The notes under the pieces: generated by a model
What the model was told of the DNA's origin: nothing
Seen by the model: the letters and a program-made list of their open reading frames with translations, nothing else
Databases searched by the model: none
In this document: in pieces, positions 18,823-28,099 of the stretch
Numbering within the stretch: the stretch's first letter is position 1
Layout of the letters: each line of letters begins with the position of its first letter
Program-made: the position numbers and the translations under genes
NCBI RefSeq assembly: GCF_002211365.1
Contig: NZ_LOKZ01000001.1
Span: 1,090,362-1,154,361 of the forward strand
Direction: 5' to 3'
DNA length: 64,000 nucleotides
Origin: Rhizobium sp. R711
GTDB taxonomy: Bacteria > Pseudomonadota > Alphaproteobacteria > Rhizobiales > Rhizobiaceae

Positions 18823-19713
18823 ATGACAAGCATTAACACCAATAACTCCGCAATGGCAGCTCTCCAGACGCTGCGCAACGTCAACAGCAATCTGTCCGAC
18901 ACGCAGAATGCCGTTTCGTCTGGTCTGCGCGTCGGCAAGGCTTCCGACAACGCTGCCTACTGGTCGATCGCCACGACGATGAAGTCGGACAACAAGGCTC
19001 TCTCGGCTGTATCCGACGCCCTCGGCATGGGTGCCGCAAAGCTCGATACCGCATACACGGCCGTTAACAGCGCCATCGACATCGTCGGCGACATCAAGGC
19101 GAAGCTGGTTGCAGCCAGCGAAGCCGGCGTCGACAAGTCGAAGCTGCAGGACGAAATCACGCAGCTGCAGTCACAGCTCAACAGCGTTGCTCAGTCCGCT
19201 TCGTTCAACGGCGAAAACTGGGTCAACAACGCCGGCGGCACCGTCAGCGTCGTTTCGTCCTTCGTCCGTGGCACCGGCGGTGCGGTCTCCATCAAGACCA
19301 CCGATTATGCGCTCGGCGCCACTAACACACTGTTCGACGGCACGACGCAGGGCGGTATCCTCGGCGCAGCCGGAGCGAGCTCGGGCAGCTCGATCTACGG
19401 TTTTACGATCGGCTCCAGCACGACGCAGGGCAGCATCGACAACCTGCTGACGGACGTCGAAACCGCCTTGACGAGCATGACGACGCTCGGTTCGCAGCTT
19501 GGCTCGCTTCAGCAGCGCGTCGACATCCAGACCGACTTCGTTTCCTCGCTCAGCGACTCGATCGACTCCGGTATCGGCCGTCTGGTTGACGCTAACATGG
19601 AAGAAGAGTCCTCCAAGCTCAGCGCCCTGCAGACCCAGCAGCAGCTGGCCATCCAGTCGCTGTCGATTGCGAACTCCTCTTCGCAGAACATCCTCTCGCT
19701 GTTCCGCGGCTGA
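18823..19713 (+). CDS. flaA: Flagellin FlaA
   Basis: A 296-residue filament protein. The N-terminal D0/D1 part (about 1-140) has MAALQTLRNVNSNLSDTQNA and VSSGLRVGKASDNAAYWSIA; the C-terminal part ends with LQTQQQLAIQSLSIANSSSQ and LSLFRG. The central 145-205 stretch is rich in Ser, Thr and Gly and should face the filament surface. Start: ATG at 18823 with GGGGA seven bases upstream; a longer TTG frame is less likely. It has its own leader and terminator, so it forms a single-gene transcript. It differs from the next gene by only eight residues, counted by eye. Confidence 0.96.
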   Translation: MTSINTNNSAMAALQTLRNVNSNLSDTQNAVSSGLRVGKASDNAAYWSIATTMKSDNKALSAVSDALGMGAAKLDTAYTAVNSAIDIVGDIKAKLVAASEAGVDKSKLQDEITQLQSQLNSVAQSASFNGENWVNNAGGTVSVVSSFVRGTGGAVSIKTTDYALGATNTLFDGTTQGGILGAAGASSGSSIYGFTIGSSTTQGSIDNLLTDVETALTSMTTLGSQLGSLQQRVDIQTDFVSSLSDSIDSGIGRLVDANMEEESSKLSALQTQQQLAIQSLSIANSSSQNILSLFRG

Positions 19714-19740
19714 TCGCCGTCACCAGCCATCTGAGAAGCG

Positions 19741-19776
19741 ATTTACGGCCGGGTTTTCCCGGCCGTAAATGTTTTA
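19741..19776 (+). terminator. Terminator behind flaA
   Basis: A perfect 13-bp stem, ATTTACGGCCGGG and CCCGGCCGTAAAT, with a TTTT loop is followed by GTTTT. Confidence 0.9.
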
Positions 19777-19877
19777 ACCGCAAGTTAACAAGTGGAGTTA
19801 ATATAAGGATATTTTTAACTATTTTTTCTTTTTTGAGTTCAAGATTTCTTAACCATGCTGCTGTCTTATGTGCCTAT

Positions 19878-19959
19878 CGAAACGGCGAGTTGACTGCGCA
19901 GCAAAGCGGCCAACAGGCATGATGCTGACCGCCGTTCCCGGTAGTCCGGAATGTCCCTT
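19878..19959 (+). promoter_or_regulatory. Shared flagellin leader element in front of flaB
   Basis: It contains CGAAACGG (19878-19885), GGCATGATGCTGA (from 19916) and CCCGGT..TCCGGAATGTCCCTT up to 19959, in the same order as in front of the third flagellin gene. This is promoter plus leader or a leader-RNA element; which one cannot be told from sequence alone. Confidence 0.55.
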
Positions 19960-19988
19960 CCTACACATTCTGCCAAAGGGGCAATTAA

Positions 19989-20879
19989 ATGACCAGCATT
20001 CTGACCAACAACTCCGCAATGGCAGCTCTCCAGACGCTGCGCAACGTCAACAGCAATCTGTCTGACACGCAGAATGCCGTTTCGTCTGGTCTGCGCGTCG
20101 GCAAGGCTTCCGACAACGCTGCCTACTGGTCGATCGCCACGACGATGAAGTCGGACAACAAGGCCCTCTCGGCTGTATCCGACGCCCTCGGCATGGGCGC
20201 CGCCAAGCTCGACACCGCATACACGGCCGTTAAAAGCGCCATCGACATCGTCGGCGACATCAAGGCGAAGCTGGTTGCAGCCAGCGAAGCCGGCGTCGAC
20301 AAGTCGAAGCTGCAGGACGAAATCACGCAGCTGCAGGCACAGCTCAACAGCGTTGCTCAGTCCGCTTCGTTCAACGGCGAAAACTGGGTCAACAACGCCG
20401 GTGGCACCGTCAGCGTCGTTTCGTCCTTCGTCCGCGGCACCGGCGGTGCGGTCTCCATCAAGACCACCGATTATGCGCTCGGCGCCACCAACACGCTGTT
20501 CGACGGCACGACGCAGGGCGGTATCCTCGGCGCAGCCGGAGCGAGCTCGGGCAGCTCGATCTACGGTTTTACGATCGGCTCCAGCACGACCCAGGGCGAC
20601 GTCGACAACCTGCTGACGGACGTCGAAACCGCCTTGACGAGCATGACGACGCTCGGTTCGCAGCTTGGCTCGCTTCAGCAGCGCGTCGACATCCAGACCG
20701 ACTTCGTTTCCTCGCTCAGCGACTCGATCGACTCCGGTATCGGCCGTCTGGTTGACGCCGACATGGAAGAAGAGTCCTCCAAGCTCAGCGCCCTGCAGAC
20801 CCAGCAGCAGCTGGCCATCCAGTCGCTGTCGATCGCGAACTCCTCTTCGCAGAACATAATGTCGCTGTTCCGCAACTAA
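19989..20879 (+). CDS. flaB: Flagellin FlaB
   Basis: A 296-residue flagellin almost identical to FlaA. The differences seen are at SIN/SIL near the start, NSA/KSA, QSQ/QAQ, SID/DVD, DAN/DAD, ILS/IMS and the last residue. The terminal domains and the Ser/Thr/Gly-rich centre are as in FlaA. It has its own leader element and a strong terminator. The ribosome site is AAGGGGC about nine bases before the ATG. Confidence 0.96.
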   Translation: MTSILTNNSAMAALQTLRNVNSNLSDTQNAVSSGLRVGKASDNAAYWSIATTMKSDNKALSAVSDALGMGAAKLDTAYTAVKSAIDIVGDIKAKLVAASEAGVDKSKLQDEITQLQAQLNSVAQSASFNGENWVNNAGGTVSVVSSFVRGTGGAVSIKTTDYALGATNTLFDGTTQGGILGAAGASSGSSIYGFTIGSSTTQGDVDNLLTDVETALTSMTTLGSQLGSLQQRVDIQTDFVSSLSDSIDSGIGRLVDADMEEESSKLSALQTQQQLAIQSLSIANSSSQNIMSLFRN

Positions 20880-20939
20880 TATTAGGCGCCTTCGGACGCT
20901 TCAAAGAAGAGCCGCTGGTGTTACCGGCGGATATCGTGG

Positions 20940-20970
20940 AAGGCCGCGCTCCCCGAGCGCGGCCTTTTTA
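20940..20970 (+). terminator. Terminator behind flaB
   Basis: A perfect 11-bp stem, AAGGCCGCGCT and AGCGCGGCCTT, is followed by TTTTTA. Confidence 0.9.
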
Positions 20971-21017
20971 ATGCTTATTAACTGACCGTTAACCAAACTC
21001 GTGTTTTCTGCCGTCAA

Positions 21018-21102
21018 CGAAACGGTATGTTAACCAAGCTTAAGAAGCGGTTAGCGGGCATGACGCTGATGGCCGTTGCCGGTGGCGGACCGGAATGTCC
21101 CT
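21018..21102 (+). promoter_or_regulatory. Shared flagellin leader element in front of the third flagellin gene
   Basis: It contains CGAAACGG (21018-21025), GGCATGACGCTGA (from 21057), GCCGTTGCCGGT and CCGGAATGTCCCTTT. It is the closest match to the element in front of flaB, with GAAACGG to GGCATGA spacing of 31 against 30 bases. Confidence 0.55.
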
Positions 21103-21135
21103 TTTCAATATTTGCCAGCAAGGGGCGATAATTTC

Positions 21136-22044
21136 ATGACCAGCATTTTGACCAACGTGGCGGCAATGTCCGCTCTCCAGACACTCCGGAGCATCAACGG
21201 CAACCTGGAGGACACGCAGAACCGTGTTTCGTCTGGTTACCGTGTCGCAGAGGCCAAGGACAATGCCGCCTACTGGTCGATTGCAACGACCATGCGTTCG
21301 GACAACAAGGCTCTCTCCGCTGTGTCCGATGCGCTCGGACTTGGCGCCGCGAAGGTCGACACCGCCTACTCAGCCATGGATAGCGCTATTGATATCGTAA
21401 GTGAGATCAAGGCCAAGATCGTCGCGGCGACGGAAAAGGGCGTCGACAAGACCAAGATCCAAGACGAGATCGGACAACTTCAGCAGCAATTGCTGAGTGT
21501 GGCGCAATCGGCCTCGTTTTCCGGTGAAAACTGGGTGGCTGGGAATACGACGAAGAGCGTCGTCTCCTCGTTCGTCCGCGATGCCAATGGTCAGGTGTCC
21601 GTGCAGACGACCCAATACGTTCTCGACGACACCTCCGCCGGCAACGTGCTTTTCGGCATGACGACGTCAGGATCGATCGACACGACGACTGGCATTATCG
21701 GTACGTCCTCAGGCAGCGTTGGCTCAATCTACGCGATGGATATCACGAGCTTTGGTTCTACCGATATCGATCTCGCCCTGACGACCGTTGAGTCCGGCCT
21801 CAGTGCGCTCACCAAGGCGGCGTCGCAGCTTGGCTCGATCTCGACGCGCATTGACCTGCAGGAAAGCTTCGTTTCCAATCTCAGTGACTCGATCGACTCG
21901 GGCGTCGGACGCCTTGTCGACGCCGATATGGAAGAGGAATCGAGTAAGCTGACCGCCCTGCAGACACAACAGCAGTTGGCGATCCAGTCACTGTCGATCG
22001 CAAACTCCAGCGCGCAGAACGTTCTCACGCTGTTCAAGGGCTAA
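21136..22044 (+). CDS. Flagellin, third gene of the cluster (FlaC of Rhizobium naming, FlaD of Sinorhizobium naming)
   Basis: A 302-residue flagellin that opens with MTSILTNVAAMSALQTLRSI and has the conserved SSGYRVAEAKDNAAYWSIAT and the C-terminal LQTQQQLAIQSLSIANSSAQ followed by VLTLFKG. The ends match FlaA/FlaB closely, but the centre (about 140-215) is diverged, with VSVQTTQYVLDDTSAGN in place of the FlaA surface stretch. I start at the ATG at 21136 behind AGGGGCG; an upstream in-frame ATG at 21076 lies inside the shared leader element. Rhizobium and Sinorhizobium use different letters for this position, so I leave the symbol open. Confidence 0.93.
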   Translation: MTSILTNVAAMSALQTLRSINGNLEDTQNRVSSGYRVAEAKDNAAYWSIATTMRSDNKALSAVSDALGLGAAKVDTAYSAMDSAIDIVSEIKAKIVAATEKGVDKTKIQDEIGQLQQQLLSVAQSASFSGENWVAGNTTKSVVSSFVRDANGQVSVQTTQYVLDDTSAGNVLFGMTTSGSIDTTTGIIGTSSGSVGSIYAMDITSFGSTDIDLALTTVESGLSALTKAASQLGSISTRIDLQESFVSNLSDSIDSGVGRLVDADMEEESSKLTALQTQQQLAIQSLSIANSSAQNVLTLFKG

Positions 22045-22072
22045 GAGTGCCGCAACTCGCATGGACGAGATC

Positions 22073-22110
22073 GAAAGCCGCGTCATCGATGCGGCTTTCT
22101 CTTTGTTTTT
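22073..22110 (+). terminator. Terminator behind the third flagellin gene
   Basis: A 9-bp stem, GAAAGCCGC and GCGGCTTTC, with loop GTCATCGAT is followed by TCTTTGTTTTT. Confidence 0.85.
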
Positions 22111-22243
22111 GAACCGATAATCAAGATTGCGCGAGGCTTGCGCGGCCGATCTTGCCGCTCTTGCGCCAGGTCCGGGCCTTGGTTAACTTCGCTTAACAGT
22201 TGATTTGCTTTTAGCGACAAGCCGGCCTGGGGGACCAGCCGGG

Positions 22244-22287
22244 GGCATGACGCCAGGTCAGTCGCTGCCGGTCGCCGGCCTGTCCCG
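22244..22287 (+). promoter_or_regulatory. Reduced flagellin leader element in front of the fourth flagellin gene
   Basis: GGCATGACGCC, GCTGCCGGT and CCGGCCTGTCCC are present in the order found before the other flagellins, but the CGAAACGG part is not. The element is the most diverged of the four, like the protein it precedes. Confidence 0.4.
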
Positions 22288-22310
22288 TTTCCCTACTCAG
22301 AGCAGAAAAA

Positions 22311-23276
22311 ATGACCTATAAAATCGCCAGCTCGGCACAGGTAAACGCCCTTGCGGCGCTGCGCATCATCAACAAGGACGTTGCAACGGTTCAGCAGCAG
22401 GTTTCGTCAGGCTACCGCGTCGAAACGGCGGCGGATGACGCGACTTATTGGTCATTTGCGAGCGTCATGCGCTCGGACAGCAGCTCTTTGCAGAACGTTC
22501 ACGACGCGCTCGGCGTCAGTGCATCGAAGGTCGACACCGCCTACACCTCGATGGAAAGCCTGATTGACCAGCTGGGCGAGATCCGCAAAACCCTGGTGAC
22601 GGCTCAGGAGGCAGGTGTCGACAAGACGAAGCTCAATACAACCCTGACAGAACTGAAGGGGCAGTTGCAGACGACGGTCCAGACAACGAGCTTTGCGGGT
22701 GAGAACTGGCTGCTCAATCGCGATACCGCGCTTCCGACGTCGCGTTCCGTGATCGGCGGTTTTGTGCGCGGCACGAACGGTGAGTACCAGGCGCAGACGA
22801 TCAGTTACCCGGCCGACCAGACAGTCATGATTGACACGACGGATGCCAATCGCGGCCTTCTCACGAAGACCATTGACGCGAATACGTTCAATTCCGACGG
22901 CACCTCGACGGCACGAAACTACTATCTGCTGGACGCCGGCTCGACGAGCCCTGCAAGCGGAACGGAGATAGCACTTGACGAGAATACCACCAGCGAGCAG
23001 GTCACGGACATGCTGAGTGTGGTCGACTCTATGCTGTCACAGTTGACCACCACGGCTGCCGGTCTTGGCACCATGAGCGCGCGCATCAGCGACCGCATTT
23101 CCTACACCGCGGATATGTCCGATCTAATCGACAAGGGTGTCGGTGCGCTCGTTGACACCGACATGGACGAAGCATCGACCCGCCAGACGGCGTTGTTGAC
23201 GCAACAGAAGATGGGCGTTCAGGCGATTTCGATCCTGAACACCGCTGCCAGCAAAGTGCTGATCCTGCTGCAATAG
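22311..23276 (+). CDS. Divergent flagellin, fourth gene of the cluster (FlaD of Rhizobium naming, FlaC of Sinorhizobium naming)
   Basis: A 321-residue flagellin clearly less related to the other three. The N-terminus MTYKIASSAQVNALAALRII keeps the flagellin pattern, as does SSGYRVETAADDATYWSFAS. The C-terminus reads LLTQQKMGVQAISILNTAAS and ends in ILLQ instead of LFRG. The centre carries more Thr and a longer insert (about 145-225). It is probably a minor filament subunit (inference). No hairpin separates it from the following export gene, so read-through into the FliH-like gene and motB is possible. Confidence 0.92.
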   Translation: MTYKIASSAQVNALAALRIINKDVATVQQQVSSGYRVETAADDATYWSFASVMRSDSSSLQNVHDALGVSASKVDTAYTSMESLIDQLGEIRKTLVTAQEAGVDKTKLNTTLTELKGQLQTTVQTTSFAGENWLLNRDTALPTSRSVIGGFVRGTNGEYQAQTISYPADQTVMIDTTDANRGLLTKTIDANTFNSDGTSTARNYYLLDAGSTSPASGTEIALDENTTSEQVTDMLSVVDSMLSQLTTTAAGLGTMSARISDRISYTADMSDLIDKGVGALVDTDMDEASTRQTALLTQQKMGVQAISILNTAASKVLILLQ

Positions 23277-23407
23277 TGGCCGGGGCGCCGTCGGGCCGGC
23301 TTGGCTGCGCCCTTCATCCTCGCGCAAGTTTGACACCCTATTTTCGGTACAAAGGCGCAGTGCGGAAACCGTGCCTGATCAGTTGTCAGTTCATGATGGG
23401 GCGCGGC

Positions 23408-24079
23408 ATGTCGCAGTCTTCTGCAGCGAGAGGGGTGGTTTCGGTGAGTACGCTGCTTTCTCGGTACCTCAAGGATTTCGGCGAGCCGGCCGTCATCGCT
23501 CCCGTCGCGGAGGCCGCCGATCTCGCGAACGATTTCGGTGGCTTTGTAGATATCGCAACCGAAGCGGTCGTGGATGTCGAAGCCGAGCGCCGCGGCGCAT
23601 ATGCCGAGGGCTATGCCGAGGCGACCGCAGTGCTGACGGAAAAGTATGAACTGGAGGCGCAAACGGTCGCGCTCGTTCATCAGCGCGAAGTCGAAGTGCT
23701 CCGTGATCGGTACGAGGTTGAGGCCGCGGAACTGATCGCCTCCCGGTTGGATGCCATGGCGCATGAGATTGCGGCGCTTGTCAGCGCGACGGTCGCGAAG
23801 GCGTTGGCGCCCGTGATGACCGATGCCCTATCACAGAAGGCTGCCGTCGATCTTGCCGGCATCGTTAGCCAGGCGGTGCTGGACGGGGAAGTGGGCAATG
23901 TGACCGTCAAGGGCCCGGCCCGGCTGTTCGATGTGCTGAAGAACACACTCGGTGAAAAGGCCGGCCTTCTGCGCCATCATGAAACCGGCGATGTCGACTT
24001 GACCGTTGAATTTGGCGACGCCGTCCTCGTCACGCGCATGTCAGCCTGGGCGACGAGCTTGAAGAAAGTTCTGGAATGA
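23408..24079 (+). CDS. FliH-like protein (putative regulator of the export ATPase FliI)
   Basis: A 223-residue soluble protein. Residues about 55-105 are a charged helix with small-residue spacing ([12 protein letters not shown], then alternating Glu/Val stretches) like the helical stalk of FliH. The C-terminal 80 residues ([15 protein letters not shown] ... [18 protein letters not shown] ... WATSLKKVL) resemble the C-terminal FliI-binding domain of the FliH/YscL family. No other fliH candidate exists in the window although fliI does. The stop overlaps the motB start by ATGA. I chose the ATG at 23408; ATGs at 23393 and 23396 are possible. The function is inferred from faint similarity and layout. 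Confidence 0.6.
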   Translation: MSQSSAARGVVSVSTLLSRYLKDFGEPAVIAPVAEAADLANDFGGFVDIATEAVVDVEAERRGAYAEGYAEATAVLTEKYELEAQTVALVHQREVEVLRDRYEVEAAELIASRLDAMAHEIAALVSATVAKALAPVMTDALSQKAAVDLAGIVSQAVLDGEVGNVTVKGPARLFDVLKNTLGEKAGLLRHHETGDVDLTVEFGDAVLVTRMSAWATSLKKVLE

Positions 24080-25374
24080 GTGATAGCGAAAACCACCACC
24101 ACGGCAAGAACGAGATCATCATCGTCAAGCGGCATGGCGGCGGTGATCACGACGGTGCTCATGGTGGCGCCTGGAAGATCGCCTATGCCGACTTCATGAC
24201 GGCCATGATGGCGTTCTTTCTCGTCATGTGGCTGGTCAACGCCGCAAACGAGGAGACCAAGGCCTCGGTCGCGACCTATTTCAATCCGATCAAGCTTGCC
24301 GACGAGAAGCCGACGGAAAAAGGCTTGAAGAAGCCTGTCGACCAGGCGGACGGCGACCAGAAGCAGGACAAGTCGAAGGAAAAAGAAGACGAGCCAACCA
24401 AGGGCGCTTCGGCCGCAAACGGCGACGATCAGACCTCGACATCCGGCGACCAAACCAATTACTCGGAAGCTGATTTCTTCGAGAATCCCTATTCGGTTCT
24501 GGCGGAGATCGCGCAGGAAGTCGGCCAGCAGGCAAACGTCAGCGCCAAGGGCGAGGGCGGCGCCAGCGACTCGGGTCCGGCAACCGGCGCCGACGGTGGT
24601 CAGGCCTATCGTGATCCGTTCGATCCGGACTTCTGGACCAAGCAGGTCGAAGTGACGCACGCCGACAAGAAGCAGCCGGCTTCGAGCGACGCTCCCGCCG
24701 ATGGCGCGGCAGATGCCACCGAAGTTGCCAAGGCCGAAACCGAGACACCGGCGGATCCGACGAAGGCTGCCGACGCCGGCCATGCTCCGGACGACCAAGC
24801 CAAGGAAGCCGCGAAGAGCAAGTCGCAACACGCTGCGTCGTCCGTGGAAACGGCTTCTGAAAATGCCGAGGGCAAGGAAAAGCCGCAGACTGAGGCGCAA
24901 AGGGCCGGCGAGCAGAAGCAGGCCGAGGATCTGCAAAAGGAAATCGCCCAGCAAATCAGCGGCATTGCCGGCAAGCTCGCCGAAGGTCTGACGGTAACAC
25001 CGTCGGAAGGCGGCCTCCTGGTCAGCATTTCCGATCAGAGTGACGATTCCATGTTCAACATTGGGTCGGCCGTGCCGCGCAAGGAGATGGTGCTTGCGAT
25101 GGAAAAGATCGGTGAGATCCTGAAGAGCAAGCCGGGCGCGGTCGTCATCCGCGGCCATACGGACGGCCGTCAGTATAAGGGCGAGAACGAGAACTGGCGC
25201 TTGTCCATGGATCGCGCCCAGGCCGCCTACTATATGGTCGTTCGCGGCGGTCTCGACGAAAAGCGGATATCGCAGGTCTCAGGCTTTGCTGATCGCAAGT
25301 TGAAAGATCGGGCGGATCCGTTCAACGCGACCAACAGGCGTATCGAAATATTGCTGCAGGCGGATCAGGGATAA
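24076..25374 (+). CDS. motB: MotB, peptidoglycan-anchored stator protein
   Basis: A 432-residue stator subunit. The opening is rich in His, followed by one membrane helix ([20 protein letters not shown]), in which Asp39 is the proton-carrying residue. A very long, Lys/Asp/Ala-rich periplasmic linker runs from about 60 to 300. The C-terminal OmpA-like domain ([20 protein letters not shown] ... NRRIEILLQ) binds peptidoglycan. Enteric MotB is about 308 residues; the long linker is a rhizobial trait. It couples to MotA (6388-7260), which lies far away, and is followed by motC after 3 bases. Confidence 0.95.
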   Translation: MSDSENHHHGKNEIIIVKRHGGGDHDGAHGGAWKIAYADFMTAMMAFFLVMWLVNAANEETKASVATYFNPIKLADEKPTEKGLKKPVDQADGDQKQDKSKEKEDEPTKGASAANGDDQTSTSGDQTNYSEADFFENPYSVLAEIAQEVGQQANVSAKGEGGASDSGPATGADGGQAYRDPFDPDFWTKQVEVTHADKKQPASSDAPADGAADATEVAKAETETPADPTKAADAGHAPDDQAKEAAKSKSQHAASSVETASENAEGKEKPQTEAQRAGEQKQAEDLQKEIAQQISGIAGKLAEGLTVTPSEGGLLVSISDQSDDSMFNIGSAVPRKEMVLAMEKIGEILKSKPGAVVIRGHTDGRQYKGENENWRLSMDRAQAAYYMVVRGGLDEKRISQVSGFADRKLKDRADPFNATNRRIEILLQADQG

Positions 25375-25377
25375 TCC

Positions 25378-26685
25378 ATGGTCCGTCACCACCGTCATCT
25401 TCTGCTTCTGATTCTCAGCCTCGCGGTAAGTTCTACTGCTGTCGCACAGGCGGAAGATCAGGAGGACATTGCGCCTTACAAGATGCTGCGGTCACTGCAG
25501 TTCGTGCAGGATGCCGTCGTGCTTGGCGATCACTCCGCCGCCGAGATGCAGCGCTTTATGCTCGGTACGATCGATCAGCGTCTGCGTACCATCGATCCGG
25601 CGGTTTTTGACGACGCCAGAAACGTAGACGCGGCGCTGATCTATGCGATGAGTGGCGGTAATCCCGAGACGCTCGAATATCTTGTCGCCCGCGATGTGAA
25701 CGGTCACTTCGACAATCGCGTCAGTGATGTGTTGCGGAAGTATCTGAGCGGCAAGGGCTTGCTTGTCGCCAAGAGCCTTGTCGAGACCGCAAACGAGTAC
25801 AAGGACAAGAAAATCGGTCCTTATCTTGCGCTCGTCGGCGGCAATGTCACCATCGCGAAGAGCCCGATGGAAGCGTTGAAGCTGTATGATCAAGCGCGCC
25901 TCAATGCGCCGGGCACGATCATCGAGGAGGCGGCGCTACGCCGCTCCGTATCGATCTGCGTCGAAGCCCGGATGGTGGACAAGGGGCTCGCTTATTCGCA
26001 GCGCTATGTGCGCCGCTTCCTGCATTCGCCTTATGCCAGCCAGTTCGCGGATCTTTTCGTCAAGCTGCTGGTCAATCATGATCATGAGGTAAAGCCCGAC
26101 GACGTTGTTGATATCCTCTCCTTCATGGACGAGGCGAGGCAGCGTGAGGTCTATCTACGCATCGCCCGTGCGGCCGCCATCGCCGGCAAGGGTGATCTCG
26201 CGCGGATGGCTGCGGCGCGCGCACAGACGCTTGCGGGCGACTCAGACAACGCCTTTGGCGCGCTTGCGGATTTCTACGGCGGAATGGCGGCGATCTCGAC
26301 GGACAAAATTGATACGGCCGCAAAAAACATCGCATCCATCCCCGACCAGGAACTGTCGCCACGCGATCAGGCTCTCAGGGCGGCAGCGAAAGCCATTGCA
26401 GAACAAGTGCTTCGCCCGCCCGACCCGGCAAGCTTGACGCAAGCGACGACCCCTAAATCTCATAGTCAAGAAATTACTTCTGAACAGGCAGCGGCCTCAC
26501 CAGAGGCGGAGCAGGGAGAGATACCAAATCCCACTCCAGGTCCTGTTGCCGGAGACGCGGCTGCAACGCCGCCATCCAATGTTGGGGGACAGCAGGACGC
26601 CGACCCGTCATTCAGCGCATTCGTGACGTCAAGCCGATCGCAGCTTGATGAGGTCGACGGCCTCTTGAACAAAGAAAGTAATTGA
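25378..26685 (+). CDS. motC: MotC, periplasmic motility protein
   Basis: A 435-residue exported protein with a signal peptide at about 1-25 (HRHLLLLILSLAVSS, then a cleavage region near AQAED). The body (30-345) is helical with repeat-like alternation. The last 80 residues are a low-complexity Pro/Ala/Gln/Ser tail. In Sinorhizobium MotC is a periplasmic protein that interacts with MotB and is needed for rotation; MotE helps it to fold. Position directly behind motB and length agree with this. It has no counterpart in enteric bacteria. Confidence 0.9.
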   Translation: MVRHHRHLLLLILSLAVSSTAVAQAEDQEDIAPYKMLRSLQFVQDAVVLGDHSAAEMQRFMLGTIDQRLRTIDPAVFDDARNVDAALIYAMSGGNPETLEYLVARDVNGHFDNRVSDVLRKYLSGKGLLVAKSLVETANEYKDKKIGPYLALVGGNVTIAKSPMEALKLYDQARLNAPGTIIEEAALRRSVSICVEARMVDKGLAYSQRYVRRFLHSPYASQFADLFVKLLVNHDHEVKPDDVVDILSFMDEARQREVYLRIARAAAIAGKGDLARMAAARAQTLAGDSDNAFGALADFYGGMAAISTDKIDTAAKNIASIPDQELSPRDQALRAAAKAIAEQVLRPPDPASLTQATTPKSHSQEITSEQAAASPEAEQGEIPNPTPGPVAGDAAATPPSNVGGQQDADPSFSAFVTSSRSQLDEVDGLLNKESN

Positions 26686-26686
26686 G

Positions 26687-28099
26687 ATGATGGACATCAG
26701 CGTTTCGGGGGGAGCGTCTGGAGCAGGGGCTGCCTCCGCGGTTGGCACTGCCCGTCAGACGGGCAGCGGCGGCGATACGGATGCAGGCGGGTTCTTCGAT
26801 GTGCTGAACAAGACCAGCGGCAACTCGGCCGAGCAGCCCACGGCCGGGCAGCGCGCTGGTGACGGCAGCGCTTCCGCCACGTCACCTCACGCGCGTACGA
26901 AGTCATTGATCGATCTCGGCAGCGCCTCCTTGGCCGCGCAGACGGAGATGAAAGAAAAGACGGCTGGGTCGGCCGACAAGGAGACCAAAAAGGCGGAGCG
27001 CGACCCGAAGGCCAAGGGCAAGCAGGCTGATGCCGCCGACTCGCAGGATCTTGCCGATAAGCTGGACGATGAAGCGACGGCACATTCGGCCAAGGTCACC
27101 AAGCCGGCCAAGGCCGAAGGCGCCGAGGCGACCGAGGTCAAGAAGGGCGCGGAAGGCGATGACACCCTCTCGGACGTGCTGAGCCTATTGAAACAAGCGC
27201 CGACTGACGGATCTGCGGCGGCAGCGTTCGCTGCAATGGCCGCCACGAGCCAACAGACTGATGGCAAGGTATCGACCGATCCGAAAGAAAAGTCCGCCGC
27301 CAGTATCAAACCCAAGGACGAAACGTCTGCTGACGCGACTCTCGCCGGCATCGATACGGCCGCCGACACTCAGGTGCCCGGCACAGAGGTCGCCGGCGAT
27401 ATTGACCCGACGACATTCCGACTGAGCCGCGCCGACGGCAGCGGTCAGTCCATGGACATGCACGTTGGCATTGACAAGGATGCCGCCGAGTCCGGCGGCA
27501 AGGTCAACATCGAAAGCGTCTCGGTTATGGATTCGCGCCGCTACATCGGCCTCGTGCAGAACACCAATTCTGCCGCGGTGACGGCCGCGATTTCAGGTGA
27601 TCCGGAGTGGGCCAACGCCATGCAGCCGACATCTGCCCTGTCGAATGCGGCAGAGTGGACCAGCACCGGCAAGGTGGTGAATACGCTCAAGATCCAGATG
27701 AACCCGATCGACCTTGGCCTGGTCACCGCCACAATGCGACTGCAGGGCGACGCATTGAACGTCGACCTGAAGGTCGAGACAGGAGCGGCCTATCGCCAGC
27801 TCAAGGAAGATCACGGCAAGATCATCGAGGCGTTGCGCAGCCAGGGCTACGCGATCGACAACGTGACGATCAGCATGGCGCCCGTCGACCGTTCGGACGC
27901 CAGCAATCAGACGGGTGCGCAGGGCCAACAGCAAGGCCAGGCCTTTGCTCAGCAGGGTCAAGGCGGCGAGGCGCGAGAACGCCAAAATCAATCAGGGCAG
28001 CGAACTGGCGGAGGCTTCAATGGCTCGGGCGAAAGCGGTGTTGAAAGCGCTTCTTCTAGCGCCGCTGGCGGCGGCCGCACTGGCGACGTCTACCTCTAG
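26687..28099 (+). CDS. fliK: FliK, hook-length control protein
   Basis: A 470-residue protein; the rhizobial gene was first called motD. Residues 1-250 are low-complexity, rich in Ala, Lys, Asp and Gly, and act as the ruler part. The C-terminal hook-length domain (about 325-405) shows LKIQMNPIDLGLVTATMRLQ and the following YRQLKEDHGKIIEALRSQGY, which tell FlhB to switch substrate. A Gln/Gly-rich tail follows. It starts one base behind the motC stop, and its 3' end overlaps the next gene by 80 bases in another frame. Confidence 0.92.
   Translation: MMDISVSGGASGAGAASAVGTARQTGSGGDTDAGGFFDVLNKTSGNSAEQPTAGQRAGDGSASATSPHARTKSLIDLGSASLAAQTEMKEKTAGSADKETKKAERDPKAKGKQADAADSQDLADKLDDEATAHSAKVTKPAKAEGAEATEVKKGAEGDDTLSDVLSLLKQAPTDGSAAAAFAAMAATSQQTDGKVSTDPKEKSAASIKPKDETSADATLAGIDTAADTQVPGTEVAGDIDPTTFRLSRADGSGQSMDMHVGIDKDAAESGGKVNIESVSVMDSRRYIGLVQNTNSAAVTAAISGDPEWANAMQPTSALSNAAEWTSTGKVVNTLKIQMNPIDLGLVTATMRLQGDALNVDLKVETGAAYRQLKEDHGKIIEALRSQGYAIDNVTISMAPVDRSDASNQTGAQGQQQGQAFAQQGQGGEARERQNQSGQRTGGGFNGSGESGVESASSSAAGGGRTGDVYL

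Larger units (their letters stand above)
18823..20879 (+). repeat. Tandem duplication of the flagellin gene (flaA/flaB)
   Basis: 18823-19713 and 19989-20879 are direct repeats of exactly 891 bases each, offset by 1166 bases, with scattered single differences. The 275 bases between them are unrelated to the sequence behind flaB apart from the leader element, so the near identity is limited to the coding part. Confidence 0.9.

Noticed and set aside
18823..20879. flaA/flaB near identity as an assembly duplication
   Set aside because: The two copies carry scattered base differences and have different flanking sequences and terminators, so they are separate genes.
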